From positions 62,001-126,000 of the forward strand of contig VXIS01000105.1 in the NCBI GenBank assembly GCA_008704415.1: a stretch of 64,000 nucleotides of DNA. Reading direction: 5' to 3'. Of this stretch, positions 1-12,892 are shown in pieces (within the stretch, counting starts at the first letter, position 1; each line of letters opens with the position of its first letter). Under the pieces are notes generated by a model. That model was not told the DNA's origin and ran no database searches. It saw only the letters and a program-made list of their open reading frames with translations. Both the position numbers and the translations under genes were made by a program. This DNA is from Sphaerosporella brunnea. Lineage: Eukaryota > Ascomycota > Pezizomycetes > Pezizales > Pyronemataceae.

Positions 1-1
1 G

Positions 2-3000
2 CTCAAGTCAGAAGCCGTGAGGGAGAGGCATTGGACCAAAATCTTCAAGGCTCTCAAGCCCGGGCAACGAGTCTATCTAAGCTCTCTTAACCTTGGAACG
101 GTGTGGGATTTGAACCTCGTGGCCAGCGAGGCTATTATCAAGGACATCATCGCACAGGCTCAGGGTGAGATGGCCTTGGAGGAGTTCTTGAAGCAAGTCC
201 GTGAGACTTGGACCAACTACGTTCTGGATTTGGTCAGTTACCAGAACAAGTGCCGCCTGATCCGTGGCTGGGACGACCTGTTCGCGAAGTGTAGCGAGAA
301 CCTCAACTCCCTGCAAGCCATGAGGCATTCACCCTACTACAAGGAGTTCGAAGAAGAGGCGTCGTCCTGGGAGGACAAACTAAACAGAGTTCACGTGCTT
401 TTCGACATCTGGATTGACGTTCAGCGGCAATGGGTTTACCTTGAGGGTGTTTTCACTGGTAACGCCGATATCAAGCATCTTCTGCCTATCGAGTCTTCCC
501 GTTTCCAGAATATCAACTCGGAGTTCTTCACTGTTATGAAGAAGGTGTACAAGTCGCCCTACGTTCTGGACGTCCTCAACATCTCTGGAGTACAGAAGTC
601 TTTGGAGCGTTTGGCGGAGCTACTGAACAAGATTCAGAAGGCTTTGGGTGAATACCTTGAGAAGGAACGTGTTTCTTTCCCTCGATTCTACTTCGTCGGT
701 GACGAAGACTTGCTTGAGATCATCGGAAACAGTAACGATTCTGTGCGCATTCAAAAGCACTTCAAGAAGATGTTCGCTGGTCTTTCTGGCCTGGTTCTTG
801 ACGATGACTCGACAATTGTGGCTTTCACCTCAAAAGAGGGTGAAGAGGTCCGATTGAAGCGAGAGATTTCCCTCATCAAAACGCCTAGGATCAATGATTG
901 GTTGACCGCTCTGGAGACCAACATGAAGCTCACGCTCGCCGAACTTTTGGCCGAGGGTGTCACGGATTTCAAGGCAATTTTCAGTGCCAAGGATCTTGAC
1001 CAACAGTTGTTCAAGGAGTACATCGCTAAGTATCCCGCACAAATTGTCGTTCTTGCCACCCAGGTTGTTTGGACGACCGTTGTAGAGAAGGCACTGGAAG
1101 AAGGTGGCTCTAACCTGCAGGCTCTTTACGAGCAGGAAGTAAAGGTTCTGACTCTGTTGGCGTCCATGGTGTTGGGTGATATGGAGCCGATTGAGCGGAA
1201 GAAGTGCGAGCATCTCATCACGGAGTTCGTCCATCAGCGCGACTGCATTCAGAAGCTGGCGGCAAAGAGTGCATCTAGTCCCCAGGACCCTCTTTGGCTC
1301 TTGCAGATGAGATACCACTATTCCGAAGAAGGTGGAGACTTCATTAACCGCTTAAGCATCAAGATGGCCAATGCAGAGTTGGACTATGGTTTCGAATACC
1401 TGGGTGTGCCCGAGCGATTGGTGCGCACTCCGCTGACAGACCGTTGTTTCTTGACTTTGACGCAGGCACTTTGCCAACGTCTCGGTGGATCTCCATACGG
1501 TCCCGCCGGAACGGGAAAAACAGAATCAGTCAAAGCATTGGGTGTGCAGCTCGGAAGATTTACCCTTGTCTTCTGCTGTGACGACACCTTCGATTTCCAG
1601 GCTATGGGACGGATTTTCCTGGGTATCTGCCAGGTTGGTGCTTGGGGATGTTTTGACGAATTCAACCGTCTCGAGGAGAGAATTTTGTCGGCTGTGTCTC
1701 AGCAGGTCCAAAACATCCAGATTGGTCTTAAGAAGAACATTGAGAACCCGGACGCTCAGATTGAGATGGTGGGCAGAATGTTGAAGGTGCACAAGAACAC
1801 GGGTAAGTTGAATATTTGATGGTGATTATTCCAGCTAACGTTCTAGGTATCTTCATCACCATGAACCCTGGCTACGCTGGTCGTTCGAACTTGCCAGACA
1901 ACTTGAAGAAGTTGTTCCGCAGTGTGGCTATGTCCAAGCCCGACAAGGAGCTCATCACGGAAGTCATGCTTTACTCGCAGGGTTTCATCCAAGCTAAAGA
2001 TTTAGCCAAGTCCACTGTGCCATTCTTTGACTCTTGTGCGAAGCGGTTGTCAAAGCAGGCCCACTACGATTTCGGTCTGCGAGCCTTGAAGAGTGTGCTG
2101 GTCAGCTCCGGTGGCCTCAAGCGTGCTAAGGTGGCTGAGGCCGGCGACAACGCTAGTGACGTCAAGTGGGAGGCCCAGATCATCGTGCAGAGTTTGAGAG
2201 AGACCATTGCACCGAAGTTGATTGGAAGTGATGTCGACATCATGAAGACAATTGAGCAGGAGGCGTTCCCAGGTGTGGAATATGTGCCCGGAAATATGTC
2301 GAAGCTGGAAGAAGCCATCAAGAAGATTGCTGCCGAGCAGCATTTCGTGGTCACGGAAACCTGGATGACCAAGATTTTACAACTGTATCAGATCCAAAAT
2401 ATCCATCATGGTGTTATGATGGTAGGAAACTCCGGATCCGGAAAGTCGGGCGCTTGGAAGGTTCTACTCCAAGCTTTGCAACAGGTCGAGGGACAGGAAG
2501 GTGTTCACCATGTTATCGACCCCAAGGTCATGTCCAAAGAGGCCCTATACGGAAGCTTAGATTCCACAACCAGAGAGTGGACCGATGGGTTGTTTACCAG
2601 CATTTTGAGAAAGATTGTGGACAACCTTCGTGGAGAGGACTCAAAGAGGCACTGGATCGTTTTCGACGGAGACGTTGATCCGGAATGGGTCGAGAACCTG
2701 AACAGGTACACTTCCTGTTGAAATGCCCAAGAGGTTTTTCATTGCTGACTATGGTTTTATAGTGTCTTGGACGACAACAAACTTCTCACCCTGCCTAACG
2801 GTGAACGTCTAAACTTGCCCCCCAATGTGCGAATCATGTTCGAGGTGGAGACTCTTAAGTATGCAACACTCGCAACAGTCAGTCGTTGTGGTATGGTGTG
2901 GTTCAGCGAGGATACTGTCACCTCGGACATGATGGTTACTAACTATCTCAAATCTCTCCGTGCCGTGGCGTTCGAGGACTTGGATGAAGACAACACCGTT

Positions 3001-6000
3001 AATGCCGGTCAAATTTCGGCCAAGGCCCTACAAACCCAGGGACAGATGGCGGAGCTGCTCACTCTCCTCCTTCAGAATGGAAACTTCGTCCTTAACGCTC
3101 TCAACGAAGCGCGGAAGTACAACCATATCATGGAGTTTACTGATGTTCGTGCCTTGAACACTCTCTTCTCCTTGTTGAACAAGGTCGGTCGGACTATGAT
3201 TGAGTACAACATCCAGCATGCCGACTTTCCCTTAGAAGATGAGCAGATTGAGGCATACGTCTCTAAGAAGCTTCTCCTTGCTCTAGTCTGGAGTTTCACT
3301 GGGGACTGCCCGCTCGCTCATCGTGAGGCGTTTGGCCAGTACGTCAGCGGCCAGTCTACCGTGGACCAGCCGCCGTTCGTCGAAGGTGGCTCGCTTATTG
3401 ATTTCGACGTGACCCTGCCCAAGGCCGAATGGACCAAATGGCAAGATCAGGTTCCGAACATTGAGGTTAATACCCACTCTGTTACTCAAACCGATGTTGT
3501 CATTCCGACTCTCGATACTGTCCGCCACGAAGATGTCCTGTACTCTTGGCTGGCTGAGCACAAGCCGCTCTTGCTTTGCGGTCCGCCTGGTTCGGGTAAG
3601 ACAATGACGCTGTTCAGCGCTCTCCGGAAGCTGCCAAACATGGAGGTTGTTGGTCTCAACTTCTCAAGCGCTACCACTCCCGATCTTTTGATCAAGACGT
3701 TCGAGCAATACTGCGAGTACAAGAAGACTCTGAACGGAGTTGTCATGTCCCCTACACAAATTGGACGTTGGCTCGTGGTATTCTGCGACGAAATCAACTT
3801 GCCGGCACCTGACAAGTATGGTACTCAGCGTGCAATCTCCTTCCTCAGACAGCTGGTCGAACAGAACGGCTTCTGGAGAACTTCGGACAAGACTTGGGTC
3901 ACTTTGGATCGGATCCAGTTCGTCGGTGCTTGTAACCCTCCGACTGACGCTGGTCGTACACCTATGGGCTTGCGTTTCTTGCGCCAGTGCCCGCTTATCA
4001 TGGTGGATTACCCTGGAGAGCAGTCGTTGAACCAGATCTATGGAACTTTCAACAGTGCTGTTCTGAAGATCATTCCTACGCTGCGTGGTTATGCCGAGCC
4101 CTTGACAAAGGCTATGGTCCAGTTCTACCTGGAATCTCAAAAGCGGTTTACGCCTAAGATCCAGCCGCACTACGTTTACTCCCCTCGTGAGTTGACTAGA
4201 TGGGTTCGCGGTTTGTACGAGGCCATCCGGCCATTGGAAGTTTTGAGCGTGGAAGGACTTGTCAGGATCTGGGCCCATGAGGCTTTGAGACTGTTTGAGG
4301 ACAGGTTGGTGGGTGAAGAAGAGAGAAAGTGGACGGACGAGGCTGCTTGCAGGATCGCGCTTGAACACTTCCCCAACATTGATGAAGAGAGGGCACTCAA
4401 GGGCCCGATCTTGTTTTCTAACTGGCTATCCAAGAACTACGTACCGGTTGACCGAGAACAGCTCAGAGACTTTGCAAAGGCTCGTCTGAAGACTTTCTGC
4501 GAAGAGGAAGTCGACGTGCCACTGATCTTGTTCAACGATGTACTCGAGCATGTTCTTAGGATCGATCGTGTATTCCGTCAGCCTCAGGGTCATTTGATTT
4601 TGATCGGAGTCAGTGGATCCGGAAAGGTAAGTCCGACTTGGCTACGTTGAAATGCAGGGATTTTACTGATGGTTCTAGACTACATTGTCCCGGTTCGTGG
4701 CCTGGATGAACGGATTGAAGGTGTTCCAGATCAAGGTCCATGGCAAATACTCTGCCGAAGACTTCGATGACGATTTGCGAGATGTCCTACGTAGATGTGG
4801 CTGCAAGGGCGAGAAGATTTGCTTCATCATGGACGAAGCTAACGTCTTGGATTCCGGATTCCTGGAGCGAATGAACACTCTGCTAGCCAACGCGGAAGTT
4901 CCAGGTCTTTTCGAGGGCGACGAGTTTGCTGCTCTGATGACCGCCTGCAAGGAAGGTGCTCAGCGCCAGGGCCTTCTGCTGGATTCTCAGGAAGAGCTGT
5001 ACAAGTGGTTCACTCAGCAAATTGTCAAGAACCTTCACGTCGTGTTCACCATGAACCCGCCCGAGGACGGTCTGTCTTCCAAGGCTGCTACGTCTCCCGC
5101 CTTGTTCAACCGTTGTGTTCTCAACTGGTTTGGAGATTGGTCAGACCAGGCGTTCTATCAAGTTGGCATGGAGCTTACTCAGTCGCTCGACTTGGATCGC
5201 CCGTCATACCAGGCACCAGACTCGATTCCTGTTGCGTACAGGGACCTTGCCTTGCCACCGTCTCATCGTGAGGCTGTCGTCAATGCGATGGTGTACATTC
5301 ACCACTCCCTTCACCGGTTCAATGCAAAGCTTCGCAAGCAACAGGGCAAGGTCACTTTCCTCACGCCCCGTCACTTCTTAGACTTCGTGTCCCAGTATGT
5401 CAAGTTGTACAATGAGAAGCGCGAAGATCTTGAGGAGCAGCAGCGCCATCTGAACGTTGGTTTGGAGAAGCTGAAGGACACTGTCGACAAAGTCCGAGAC
5501 CTCCGTGCCAGTTTGGCACAGAAGCAGAGCCAGCTGGAGAAGAAAAGCGCCGAGGCCAACGAGAAACTGCAACGCATGGTGGCGGACCAACAAGAGACCG
5601 AGAAGAAGCGTGCGGCATCACTCGAAGTCCAGGCAGCATTGGAGATCCAGGAACGTGAGGTGGCAGAGCGAAGAGAAGTTGTACTCGGCGACCTTGCAAA
5701 GGCAGAGCCTGCCGTGCAAGAAGCCCAGCGCAGTGTTAGCAACATCAAGAAGCAGCATCTCACCGAAGTCAGGGTCATGGGCAAGCCACCCAGCAACGTC
5801 CAGCTTGCCATGCAGTCGGTTTGCACACTGTTGGGCCACAAGGTCAATGCTTGGGCAGATGTTCAGGCGATTATCCGTCGTGACGATTTCATCTCTAGTA
5901 TAGTGAACTTCGACAACGAGAGGCAGATGACGAAGAAACTCAGGCAGGCCATGCAGACACAGTACCTGTCCAACCCTTCGTACAACTTCGAGACCATGAA

Positions 6001-8937
6001 TAGGGCTTCCAAGGCTTGTGGTCCCCTGGTGCAGTGGGTTGAGGCTCAAGTCAACTACTCCGAAATTCTGGACCGTGTCGGACCACTTCGTGAGGAGGTC
6101 GATCAGCTTGCCGAGCAGGCTCTTCAAACCAAGGCCGAGGCAAAGGCCATGCAGGATACCATTGTCGAGTTGGAGAACAGCATTGCCCGATACAAAGAGG
6201 AATATGCGGCGCTCATTAGTGAAACTCAGGCGCTTAAGACGGAGATGTCTCGAGTGCAGTTCAAGGTCGACCGCAGTGTCAAGCTTTTGGACAGTTTGTC
6301 CTCCGAGCGAGTCCGTTGGGACGAGGGAAGCAGATCTTTCGAGACCCAGATTGGTACGCTTGTTGGTGATGTCCTGGTCTCTGCTGCTTTCTTGGCATAC
6401 AGTGGTCTCTATGACCAACAGTACCGTAAGGCTATGACGGATGACTGGCTCAACCACCTCCACCTTGCTGGTATCAAGTACAAGGAACACAACCCGATCA
6501 CCGAATACTTGTCGACGGCGGATCAGCGTTTGGCCTGGCAAGAAAACGGCCTACCTGTGGACGATCTTTGCACAGAGAACGCTATCGTGCTCAACCGGTT
6601 CAACCGCTATCCTCTCATCATCGATCCGTCGGGCAGAGTCACGGAATATCTGGCCAACGAGAACAAGGAGCGGCGTCTCACTGTCACCAGTTTCTTGGAC
6701 GATTCGTTCACCAAACAGCTGGAGAGTTCTCTGCGTTTCGGAAATCCAATCTTGATCCAAGACGCAGAGCATCTCGACCCGATCTTGAACCATGTTCTCA
6801 ACAAAGAATACCAGAAGACTGGAGGTCGTGTCTTGATACAGCTCGGGAAACAGGAGATCGATTTTTCCCCGTCATTCCGACTGTTCTTGTCAACTAGAGA
6901 CCCGTCGGCCTCGTTTGCTCCTGACGTGTGCTCTAGGACCACATTTGTCAACTTCACGGTCACACAGAGCAGTTTGCAAACTCAGTCCCTTAACCAGGTG
7001 CTGAAGTTCGAGCGTCCAGATGTTGATCAGCGCAGAACGAACCTCATGAAGCTTCAGGGCGAGTTCAAGCTGCATCTGCGACAGCTCGAGAAGCGTTTGT
7101 TGCAGGCGCTCAACGAGTCGAGAGGAAATATTTTAGACGACGACCGTGTTATTGATACGCTAGAGACGCTGAAGACAGAGGCAGCAGAAGTTTCCAAGAA
7201 GATGCAGGAGACAGACGGCGTCATGGGCGAGGTCGAAACAATCACCAAACAGTACCAGATCGTCGCTAAGGCCTGTTCCTCGGTCTTTGCAGTGCTGGAA
7301 CAGTTGCATCATCTCAACCACTTCTACCAGTTCTCGCTTCAGTACTTTTTGGATATTTTCCACTCAGTTCTGCATGACAATAAGAGACTGGATGCGGAGA
7401 AAGATTATGATCGGCGTGTCGGCATCATTCTCAAGGATCTCTTTATCACTGCCTACCAGCGCACTTCGATCGGTCTTCTTCAGAAGGACCGTGTTACGTT
7501 AGCAATGCTTCTCGCTCAGGCCTCCACTTACGAAATGGACAGGTCTTTGATCGACAGGATCTTAGACGAGCACATGCCCGGAGTGGATGTATCGACAGAA
7601 ATCCAGCGCAGAGACGAAGTTATGGTACGCGCGGCTACTCTGCCAATCTTCAAAGACCGCATCCAAGGCGTGCCCGCGGAAGCCTGGGACAAGTTCTTGG
7701 AAGAAGAGAACGCAGAAGACTTTGTGCCCACGATCTGGGACGAAAAGCTTTCCGAAACCGACAAGATGCTGCACAAGCTTCTCCTCATCAAGCTTTTCAG
7801 GCTGGACCGGTTTGTGCCTGCAGCCGAACAGTTCGTGGCTGTTGTATTCGGAAAGGAGGTGCTCGACACCACCGGAGACCTGAAGGAGGTCGTCTCACAG
7901 GTCACTTCCACCACACCTATTGCCTTGGCGTCGTCCCCAGGTTTCGATGCAAGCTACAAGGTCGATGGACTGGTTGAACAGATGCATGTCACCTGCACCA
8001 ACATCGCTATGGGTTCCGCAGAGGGTATCGCAACCGCCGACAAGGCCGTTAGCACCGCTGCCTCTTCAGGCTCCTGGGTCCTGGTCAAGAACGTGCACCT
8101 TACTCCCAGCTGGCTTCAATCTCTCGAGAAGCGTCTCGACGCCCTCCGGCCGCACCCGAACTTCCGCCTTTTCCTGTCCATGGAAACGTCGCCGAAGATT
8201 CCTATTAACTTGCTCCGCACATCCCGCGTGCTTATGTACGAGCAACCGGCGGGTGTTAGGGCGAACATGAAGGACTCCATGAGTTCGCTCTCAATGCGGC
8301 CTACCAAGCAACAACCCGCAGAGAAGGCAAGAGTGTACCTACTACTGTCATTCCTACATGCAGTTGTCCAGGAGAGACTGAGATACGTGCCGAACTTGGG
8401 ATGGAAGGGTTTCTGGGAGTTTAATGACAGTGATGTATGTGCTTTCCATATCCGTGACAAGAAACACAGAATTCTAACAGTTTGATGCAGTACGAATGCT
8501 CCGCCTTCATCATTGACACCTGGATCGACCACGCTGCTCCTGGACGGACCAATATCGCGCCGTCCAGACTTCCGTGGGAGATGATGCGTACATTGATCAC
8601 CGAGACCTACGGAGGCAAAATCGATGACGAGGGTGACTTCTCCAAGCTGCGCGCACTCGTAGAGTCCTTCTTCACACCGGATGCGTTCAACAGCGATTTC
8701 AAGCTGGTGGATTCTGAGAACCCTCTATTTGTTCCCGAAGGTATCGGCATGAAGGAGTTCATGGCATGGGTTAATGCATTGCCTGAGCGAGAGCCACCCA
8801 CGTATTTGGGCTTGCCCGCGAATGCAGAGAAGTTGTTGTTGGTGGATCATGGAAAGAGTATGATTCGGAATTTGGAGACGGTTACGGGGATGCTGGAGGA
8901 GGGAGAAGGCGCGATGGAGGTTGCTAGTGCTGCTTAG
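2..8937 (+). CDS. DYN1: Cytoplasmic dynein heavy chain, 5'-truncated by window edge
   Basis: Minus-end-directed microtubule motor subunit; in filamentous fungi it drives nuclear migration and retrograde vesicle transport. The frame is open from base 2, so the start lies outside the window. Exons 2-1802, 1847-2705, 2763-4626, 4679-8434 and 8491-8937 give 2908 codons, about two thirds of a usual ~4300-residue chain; the tail and most of the linker are missing. Four P-loops are visible in order: [10 protein letters not shown] (AAA1, about residue 500), GNSGSGKS (AAA2), GPPGSGKT (AAA3) and GVSGSGKTT (AAA4, split by the intron at 4627-4678). A charged coiled-coil pair at about 5400-6320 flanks the microtubule-binding stalk tip, followed by AAA5, AAA6 and the C-terminal domain. 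I see no damage. Axonemal dynein is unlikely in a fungus. Confidence 0.96.
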
Positions 8938-9740
8938 AGGGATGCGGATAGAGTTTTGTTTCCTGGGTGTGCAATTGCTTTACAATCACAGTGTTTGGCT
9001 TCTGTATGTGCTTTGATGTGATGATATATGCGAGCATATGCCCCAGCTTTGGTATGGGAATCAACCTTTCACTTGCCTTGAAAAAATTCCGTTGATTCCA
9101 TTCAAGGACATGAGATTGCAGTAGTCGGTGATGATGAATGGGACTATGGGTCATCTTCAGCCACTAGTACTACGGCATCATCAGCTGCAGAACACCATCA
9201 ATGGTGTAGGCAGGCTGCCAAAAACTAAAGAGCAACAAAAACTTCCGTCCCAGCACCCTGGGTCAGGGTTTGGGCAGGTCGGGGCTGGGGCATCAGTTCT
9301 GCCGTCGGGGCTCCTCGCGTTGGCCGTTTTGGCAAACGGTTATAATCATGACTCGCGACCAGCAAAACGGCCAAACGAATTCGTGGACCGTCCCTCGAGC
9401 CTGGAGCTAGTTGCGAACCCTCACACTTTTGTGGTGAACCGACTTGTACCTCTCCGGCTCAATTTCCCGTTCATCATACAGTATCACTCGTTACTCGTCC
9501 CGTTGGCCTTTAAGAACTGAGACTTGAATAAAATGGCATGACATATATCAAAGATGAGGACTCCGTGGTAGACTGACCAGGTCCTGTCTCGCTATGGCAT
9601 GTCTCCCCGGCCTTCAGCTGATTAGGGCGGTGCCATGGCGGAAACAAAGGTTCCGAGAATGTAACTGTTGAGTCCGTACTCCTATGGTCCTGCCTAGTCC
9701 GGTCCTCCCCCGAAGTATCTAATAGTTGCTCCATGTGTTG
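8938..9740. other. Intergenic region after dynein gene
   Basis: No convincing gene. It holds the dynein 3' UTR and a short hairpin: an 11-bp stem at 9321-9331 pairs exactly with 9363-9373 around a ~31-nt loop. Small ORFs here show no recognisable protein features. Confidence 0.5.
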
Positions 9741-10309
9741 TACCGTATTATCTCGGCCATAAGGCAATTTCGACGGCGCGAAACTAGTGGAAGCCGACCA
9801 GTAAGGAGGCGCCTGGAGAAAGGTGGTGGGTGAAGAAAAAATTAGTAAGTAAAGTTCGCGTGACAGAAACCCTTAAACAGCATCGAGAAGGAGACCATAG
9901 CGACGACTGCCGCAGCCAACGCCTCAGCAGCAACCTCACACAGCAGCTAGCAACACTGCGCTTCAGTAATTGCCCATTTTGGAGCCAAAAACAGTGGAAC
10001 AAGTAGTGCTGGTTTGTCTACCTTGCCGGACCGGTGCGCTCACGGTTAACTGGAGCCTGGGTTTTAGATCAGCGGTCTATTTTTGCAACGGGATACTGCA
10101 CACAGTTACTTGAAATAAATTTTGGTGGAGTTCTTTAAAGGATGTGTCGCAGAGCGATGTTGCGGCGTGAGCCGTCTCCATCGCGTCTCCATATACGTCA
10201 CGCGCTAAGATTTTCTTCGCCCACCACCTTTCTCCAGGCGCCTCCTTACTGGTCGGCTTCCACTAGTTTCGCGCCGTCGAAATTGCCTTATGGCCGAGAT
10301 AATACGGTA
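9741..10309. mobile_element. Non-autonomous inverted-repeat element (MITE-like), copy 1
   Basis: A 569-bp element bounded by TA on both sides. Its first 90 bases (9741-9830) are exactly repeated in inverse orientation at the right end (10220-10309), with weaker pairing for about 15 bases more. Both ends start TACCGTATTATCTCGG. The centre has no transposase ORF. TA boundaries and long terminal inverted repeats are typical of MITEs moved by Tc1/mariner/pogo enzymes; that assignment is inferred. The same terminus appears in the element at 54367-54676. Confidence 0.85.
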
Positions 10310-11008
10310 TTTATCTCACTTAAGAGGCACACTTTTAAGCGGTCTTGGCGCGTACCAGCGCGTTTTCAACTCACTAGGAAATATTTTCTATGGGCGATTC
10401 TGAGGCGCTTTAAGTAATCTTGTTGCTAGCGAAAATTAAAGTTGGCCCGATTTCGAGCTTTTGGAGCCTTGAACGTCGAAAAATTTCATACTTACTACGC
10501 ACATGAGATGTTACTGATGTCGGTATGCAGACGACTATCGACGTCATGATGGGGGGCTGCATGAGCGCGTCAGCGAGCGCCGTTTGGTGTTGTTGATCTG
10601 TGCACATCAGTCAGTTCCTCTGCTCGGCAGATATGTACCTGCTTGTTGCAATTGACCACCCGAGATATCTACCTAGCTCCATCATGGTTGTAATTGTATG
10701 TAGCTGTTCCAACACGAGTCTTCGCAAACACCAAATAGAAATTCTGATCTCACCACTGCCGTAGAGTAGAGTGAGAAGTATGTAAGCCTTAAGACGGTGG
10801 GCCGTGCAAGAAAGCTCCGGGAGAATGGGAAAACCTTGTTGTTCCGCCGTGCCAAGTCACCTGCACCGTTTGGCTGGCGGCCGCTCCCAACAGTCCTCCC
10901 TTCCTTCCATTCGCCACACTAAAAACCACACGACAACGACCTTCATAAACCCCCTTTTCTCGCTTTCTCTGCCGTCCTTTATCCTACTTCGCCGACAGCT
11001 TGCCTATC
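10310..11008. other. Intergenic region and promoter side of svf1
   Basis: No gene recognised. Pyrimidine-rich sequence at about 10900-11000 directly precedes the svf1 start and is probably its 5' UTR and core promoter. Confidence 0.4.
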
Positions 11009-12405
11009 ATGTTCTCCTGGGTTACCAATACCGTGCAGTCAACGTGAGCAGACCCCCCGCACCACGTTTTGTGCTGTCTACCCCGTGATCCATGCTCACC
11101 TTGTTATGCTTAATTCCACAGGTTAGCTTCTGTGGCAGGAACCGCTGAACCCATCTACGGACCTCAGGCCCTCCACCCTGTGAGCAAGCAGGAGGAGCAC
11201 AACCCCAAATATGAGACCACCCCCGAGGACTTCAAGTGGCAGGCACTCGAAACGACATGTGCCGAGACCCAGACCTTCTACATCGAAGCCGACTCTGGAC
11301 ACTTTGTGATGTGCCAAGTCATCTACTCAAATGTTGCGTAGGTTTCTCTGCTGTCTGTACGGCCTGCAATGATGGAAGGTTGATGGTTGAGCGGTGCCGC
11401 AGAAACCTTCATGTTAGCGCTCAACTCAACGTCAAGGTCTTCTTCCCCGACGGAAGAACCCACTGGTCGGCAGTAGCCATGAACAACTATGCCTTCCACG
11501 AGAGTTTTTACAGCTTCTTTGCCGATGGCTTCAGCATCATCCTTTCGGAGGACCACGACTCCTTCCACATCAAGTCCCAGCTCGACCCGGAGACCGTCGT
11601 CGACGTAAAAATCAAGCGCACTTTCCCCGGTTTCAAGGTGGGAAAAGACGGAAAAACCAACTACGGCGATGACCCGGCGAACCCGTGGGGCTGCATTCGG
11701 CATATTTTCTGGCCCCGGGGCGTTGCGGAGGGAACGATTGAGGTCAAGGGCGAGAAAGTGGACGTTGCCGGCAGGGCTCTTTTTGTGATGGCGCTCCAGG
11801 GAATGAAGCCTCATCATGCCGGTACACCTAATCATTCTCTCCTTTCTTCGCTGGATATCGCTTACCTTGCTGTCGTGCAGCTGCTAGATGGAACTTCATC
11901 ATGTTCGCAAGTGAAAAAGTGACTGCCATCATGATGGAGTTCACTACCCCACCTTCTTACGGTACCCAGACGGTTAATGTCGGCATGGTGCTGAAGGATG
12001 GCGCGCTAGTGGGTGGAACCACCATTGGAACCGTTGAACACACCGAGTCAAAGCCTGACCCGGATACTGAATGGAGCGAGCCTACTGCCCTGAAGGCTGT
12101 GTGGAAAGGAAAGAGTCAGGATGGAAAGGAGTTCGAGGCGGCGATGGACCCGACTTTGGCTCGGATCGATAGAGTGGATATCATGGCTGAGGTGCCGGCT
12201 ATAATCAAGAAGTTCGTGGCTGGTGCTGTCGGAACAAGACCTTACATCTACCAGGCATGTTTTCAACGTACTAAGCTGGCGATTTGGACGGTGCTGACAA
12301 TATATGATGTAGTATCGGCAGGAGGCGACGTTGAAGCTGAAGGTCGGAGAAGAGGTGATCGAGGAGAAGGGAACCATGTTCATGGAGGCTACCTTCATCT
12401 CATAG
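11009..12405 (+). CDS. svf1: Svf1-like survival factor (ceramide transfer protein)
   Basis: Svf1 proteins promote survival under oxidative and cold stress in yeast and move ceramides from ER to Golgi; they have a lipocalin-like fold. Exons 11009-11043, 11122-11337, 11403-11821, 11881-12254 and 12313-12405 give 378 aa, close to the family length. Family hallmarks are AEPIYGPQALH near the N-terminus, QVIYSNVA, NPWGCIRHIFWPRG, MKPHHAAARWNF and the C-terminal GTMFMEATFIS. The N-terminus MFSWVTNTVQSTLASVAG could form the amphipathic membrane-contacting helix known in this family. The ATG at 11009 is the only start that joins in frame to exon 2. The last intron (12255-12312) begins GC rather than GT; splicing there restores the conserved YQYRQEATLKLKVGEE. 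Confidence 0.92.
12255..12312 (+). other. GC-AG intron of svf1
   Basis: The exon ends CAG and the intron starts GCATGT and ends GTAG. No GT donor nearby keeps the reading frame. GC-AG introns are a known minority class with strong flanking consensus, as seen here. Confidence 0.8.
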
Positions 12406-12892
12406 AGTGTTGTAGATTTGCTTCATGTGAGAATTCTATCCTCGTTCCGGTTGGGATGGGGTTTCTGACCCCTTTTTTTTTTGTTTTCTCGCTCAGGATT
12501 ACGAGACACGAGTTTGCACACGATGAGCGCAGTTACATACACAATACCTGTGGCCTCGCGAGAGCTTCGTTCAAGGTACTTAATTCGGTACGAGTAGTAA
12601 TAATAATGGGAATATGCTTTATCTAAGCCGCTCTTCGTCGACTGCGACTTCTTTTGTCTGAGTGCAGAATAGAACTATTGGGTTCAAGGGTTTTAGATCT
12701 TCGGTACATACAATTGTGGTAAAACGAAAGTGCTGGATTCGACGCATCGAAGCTCAACTGTCACTCCTGGAAGCTTGGAGTTAATCATGTGACTACCCGA
12801 ATGGTTTATATAGAAAGGCGCGTCATCGGCTAACCGCTACACTCCACGCAACCACGACTGATCACGACGAGCGACACCCACACCCCCACGAG
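12406..12892. other. Intergenic region before histone H4 variant
   Basis: Holds the svf1 3' UTR (T-run at 12473-12482) and the histone variant promoter. No ORF of note. Confidence 0.5.
12805..12813 (+). promoter_or_regulatory. TATA-like box of histone H4 variant
   Basis: TTTATATAG lies about 85 bases upstream of the H4-variant ATG, a plausible core-promoter distance. Assignment rests on position and sequence only. Confidence 0.4.

Noticed and set aside
3664..4368. Minus-strand 234-codon ORF inside dynein
   Set aside because: Antisense to AAA3/AAA4; shadow of a GC-rich coding strand.
5618..6541. Long minus-strand ORF (307 codons) inside dynein
   Set aside because: It lies antisense to the well-conserved stalk-to-AAA5 coding region and has no recognisable features; it is a frame shadow.
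9321..9373. 11-bp perfect stem with ~31-nt loop
   Set aside because: Too small and isolated to call an element or terminator; no termini or duplication found.
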